Shown here: positions 62,494-64,000 of the stretch, one piece after another
How the letters are laid out: each line of letters begins with the position of its first letter
Position numbering within the stretch: position 1 is the first letter of the stretch
Source: Polaribacter sejongensis
GTDB taxonomy: Bacteria; Bacteroidota; Bacteroidia; Flavobacteriales; Flavobacteriaceae
Direction of reading: 5' to 3'
NCBI RefSeq assembly: GCF_038024065.1
Contig: NZ_CP150667.1
Location: 682,001 to 746,000 of the forward strand
Length of the DNA stretch: 64,000 nt
Made by a program: the position numbers and the translations under genes
Notes under the pieces: generated by a model
Database searches by the model: none
Seen by the model: only the letters and a program-made list of their open reading frames with translations
What the model was told of the DNA's origin: nothing

Positions 62494-63897
62494 ATGAAAT
62501 TAATAATTAGTCTTTTTAGTTTTTTCCTTATTACATCATTTGCTTTTGGTCAAATGAAAAGTAAAATAGAAATAAGTTCTTTAGAGTATCATACCGTTGA
62601 ATTAAAATCGGAATATTTTCCAAATGAAAATAGAATTATAAAAATATTCTTACCTACAGATTACGATATCACGAAAAAATATCCAGTTATCTACACTTTA
62701 GACGGGTATAGTCTTTTTGATGTAACAGCAAAGTATGTTGAGCAATTAAGCAAACGAACCATAGAAAATGATTATGATGTTGCGACAGATGCTATTCCTC
62801 AATCCATCGTTGTTGGAGTTTATCATAATAACAGAAATATAGAAACAACACCTAATTTTAGTAAATATCAAAATGGAGATGAAACTATTTATTTAGAGGG
62901 TTCTGAAAAACTGAAAAACTTTTTGTTTGAAGAAGTGGTTCCTTATATGAATACTACATATAATACTTCAGGGTATAATTCAATAATAGGACACTCAAAT
63001 ACAGCCCATTTTGTAATCTGTTTACCGTTTCAAAAAAACAATCCATTTGATGGTGTTATTTCACTTTCATTGAGCGGAGAATCTGATAATTTCAAGAAAA
63101 AAATAGAGCCATATTTAACTGCAAATGAAAAGACAAATATATTTATAGGGTATGGAACGAAAGATTATGAATTTAACGAGTTTGCAAAATACTTAAAAAG
63201 CAAAGTTTTTAATGATCATCTAAAAATAAATGAATTTAATGCGAATCATAATGAGATGCCAGCAATGGCTTTGATACAAGGCATAAAATTCCTCTTTAAT
63301 GAATACAGAAATATTGATGATTTCTATATAGAATCGAATAAAGAAAATTTTAAGATAAAAGAATATATTGACCTTTATCATTCGAAGAATAAAAAAGCTT
63401 ATGGAATTGAAACACAGATGAAAGAAACCGATTTTTATTCTTTAATACAAATGAGTATTAATACTAAAAATAAAAAAGCACTCAATCAAATTATTGAATA
63501 CGATTCAATAGTAAATGGATATCCAACACAAACGCACACACTATTTTTTTATAATAAGCAAATTGGTGATTTTAAAAAGGCTAATTACCTTGCTAATAAA
63601 ATACTGAATAGTAAAGATGATTTAGAAAATAAAATTCTAAAAGCAAATCTAGAATCATATTATGATTTTTATATTCATGATATTAAAAATCTCGAAATGG
63701 CAATTGCCTTTTTTAAACAAGGGCGAAAGAAGTTTAAAGACAATCAACTTGAGTTCAGTTATTTTATAGCTAAGGCTTCCATTGAAAACAATACCCAAAA
63801 AAGATTAGGGAAAACTAATTTAGAATATTGTATAAAAAACTATAAGCAGAACAGATATTTTAGAGAAATTGATTTAAAGAAATTAAAAGAAGAATAA
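62494..63897 (+). CDS. Exported esterase-like (alpha/beta hydrolase) protein
   Basis: A 467-residue protein with a signal peptide (IISLFSFFLITSFAFGQ). Residues 30-280 form an esterase D/enterochelin-esterase type fold: YPVIYTLDGYSLFDV and LFEEVVPYMNTTYNTSGYN. The nucleophile elbow is GHSNTA with S168, where the family has GHSFGG. H250 or H253 near NANHNEMP may be the catalytic histidine. The C-terminal 180 residues look helical and TPR-like. Substrate unknown. Confidence 0.8.
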   Translation: MKLIISLFSFFLITSFAFGQMKSKIEISSLEYHTVELKSEYFPNENRIIKIFLPTDYDITKKYPVIYTLDGYSLFDVTAKYVEQLSKRTIENDYDVATDAIPQSIVVGVYHNNRNIETTPNFSKYQNGDETIYLEGSEKLKNFLFEEVVPYMNTTYNTSGYNSIIGHSNTAHFVICLPFQKNNPFDGVISLSLSGESDNFKKKIEPYLTANEKTNIFIGYGTKDYEFNEFAKYLKSKVFNDHLKINEFNANHNEMPAMALIQGIKFLFNEYRNIDDFYIESNKENFKIKEYIDLYHSKNKKAYGIETQMKETDFYSLIQMSINTKNKKALNQIIEYDSIVNGYPTQTHTLFFYNKQIGDFKKANYLANKILNSKDDLENKILKANLESYYDFYIHDIKNLEMAIAFFKQGRKKFKDNQLEFSYFIAKASIENNTQKRLGKTNLEYCIKNYKQNRYFREIDLKKLKEE

Positions 63898-63947
63898 AAA
63901 ATAAGGCTTTTTTTAAAATGATTCCGAACATAGGCAACAATTAATCA

Positions 63948-64000
63948 ATGAATAAAACACTACTAATTTTACTAACGTCATTAACAATTCTATCCTGTAA
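63948..64000 (+). CDS. Start of a lipoprotein gene (partial)
   Basis: The ATG at 63948 opens MNKTLLILLTSLTILSC, a signal peptide with a lipobox, and leaves the window after 17 codons. It follows GGCAACAATT at 63934, which looks like another site core. The product cannot be named. Confidence 0.6.
   Translation, partial: MNKTLLILLTSLTILSC

Noticed and set aside
47438..64000. Whole region as an integrated prophage or ICE
   Set aside because: No structural, conjugation or integrase genes are seen; the unit structure fits cassettes better.

Overview
The window looks like chromosomal DNA of a marine Flavobacteriaceae bacterium, of the Polaribacter/Tenacibaculum kind. The basis is AT-rich DNA, almost no Shine-Dalgarno sites, promoter boxes of the Bacteroidetes form TAnnTTTG, a type IX secretion C-terminal signal, and families typical of the class (DUF4252 with an ECF sigma factor, DUF6266, DUF6090, LTD proteins). 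No rRNA, tRNA or CRISPR was recognised by eye.

Layout. 1-6 kb: E1 oxoacid dehydrogenase (partial), Lrp regulator, M14 peptidase, then an XRE regulator with a row of operator-like palindromes ahead of a HipA-like kinase/DUF3037 pair, a small membrane protein, an MscS channel and a PepSY-type membrane protein. 6-13 kb: HxlR/VOC divergent pair, lipoprotein hydrolase, B12-type radical SAM protein, HNH nuclease overlapping a tRNA-modifying DTW protein, and a peroxiredoxin-like protein. 13-22 kb: M1 aminopeptidase, a large TIG/kelch lipoprotein, the sigma/anti-sigma-like/DUF4252 operon and an S41 protease. 22.2-23.6 kb: a RAYT transposase with REP palindromes, three units of which are tandemly repeated with a 206-bp period. 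23.6-41 kb: mostly housekeeping and envelope genes (patatin, BNR lipoprotein, beta-barrel, CPA2 antiporter, a 1283-residue LTD/T9SS protein, MarC, DEAD-like protein, ThiE-like protein, second MscS, EF-hand lipoprotein, a broken DUF6090 gene, two thioredoxin-fold proteins).

41.3-43.6 kb holds 15 copies of a palindromic repeat of about 129 bp, split 6+9 by a GIY-YIG nuclease gene that sits inside the linker of the array. A LytS/LytR-type two-component pair follows, then an accessory region with DUF6266 and an excisionase-like protein.

47.4-64 kb is the most unusual part. All genes read rightwards in small units separated by palindromic noncoding sites of about 125-200 bp. Up to 54.2 kb each unit starts with its own core (GTTACCCAAC, GTTATGCCC, GTTACCACAC, GTTGTAAG, GTAGCAC) and ends with the exact reverse complement of that core, as in integron cassettes with attC sites. 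No integrase is visible. An IS3-family element has inserted into the central hairpin of one site. Cargo includes paired membrane proteins, a DUF4365-TPR protein, secreted proteins, an RDD protein, a WYL regulator with partners, a methyltransferase, an SMR exporter, a Crp/Fnr regulator with a flavodoxin-fold reductase, and an esterase. From about 56 kb on the sites are more degenerate and the cassette reading is weaker.
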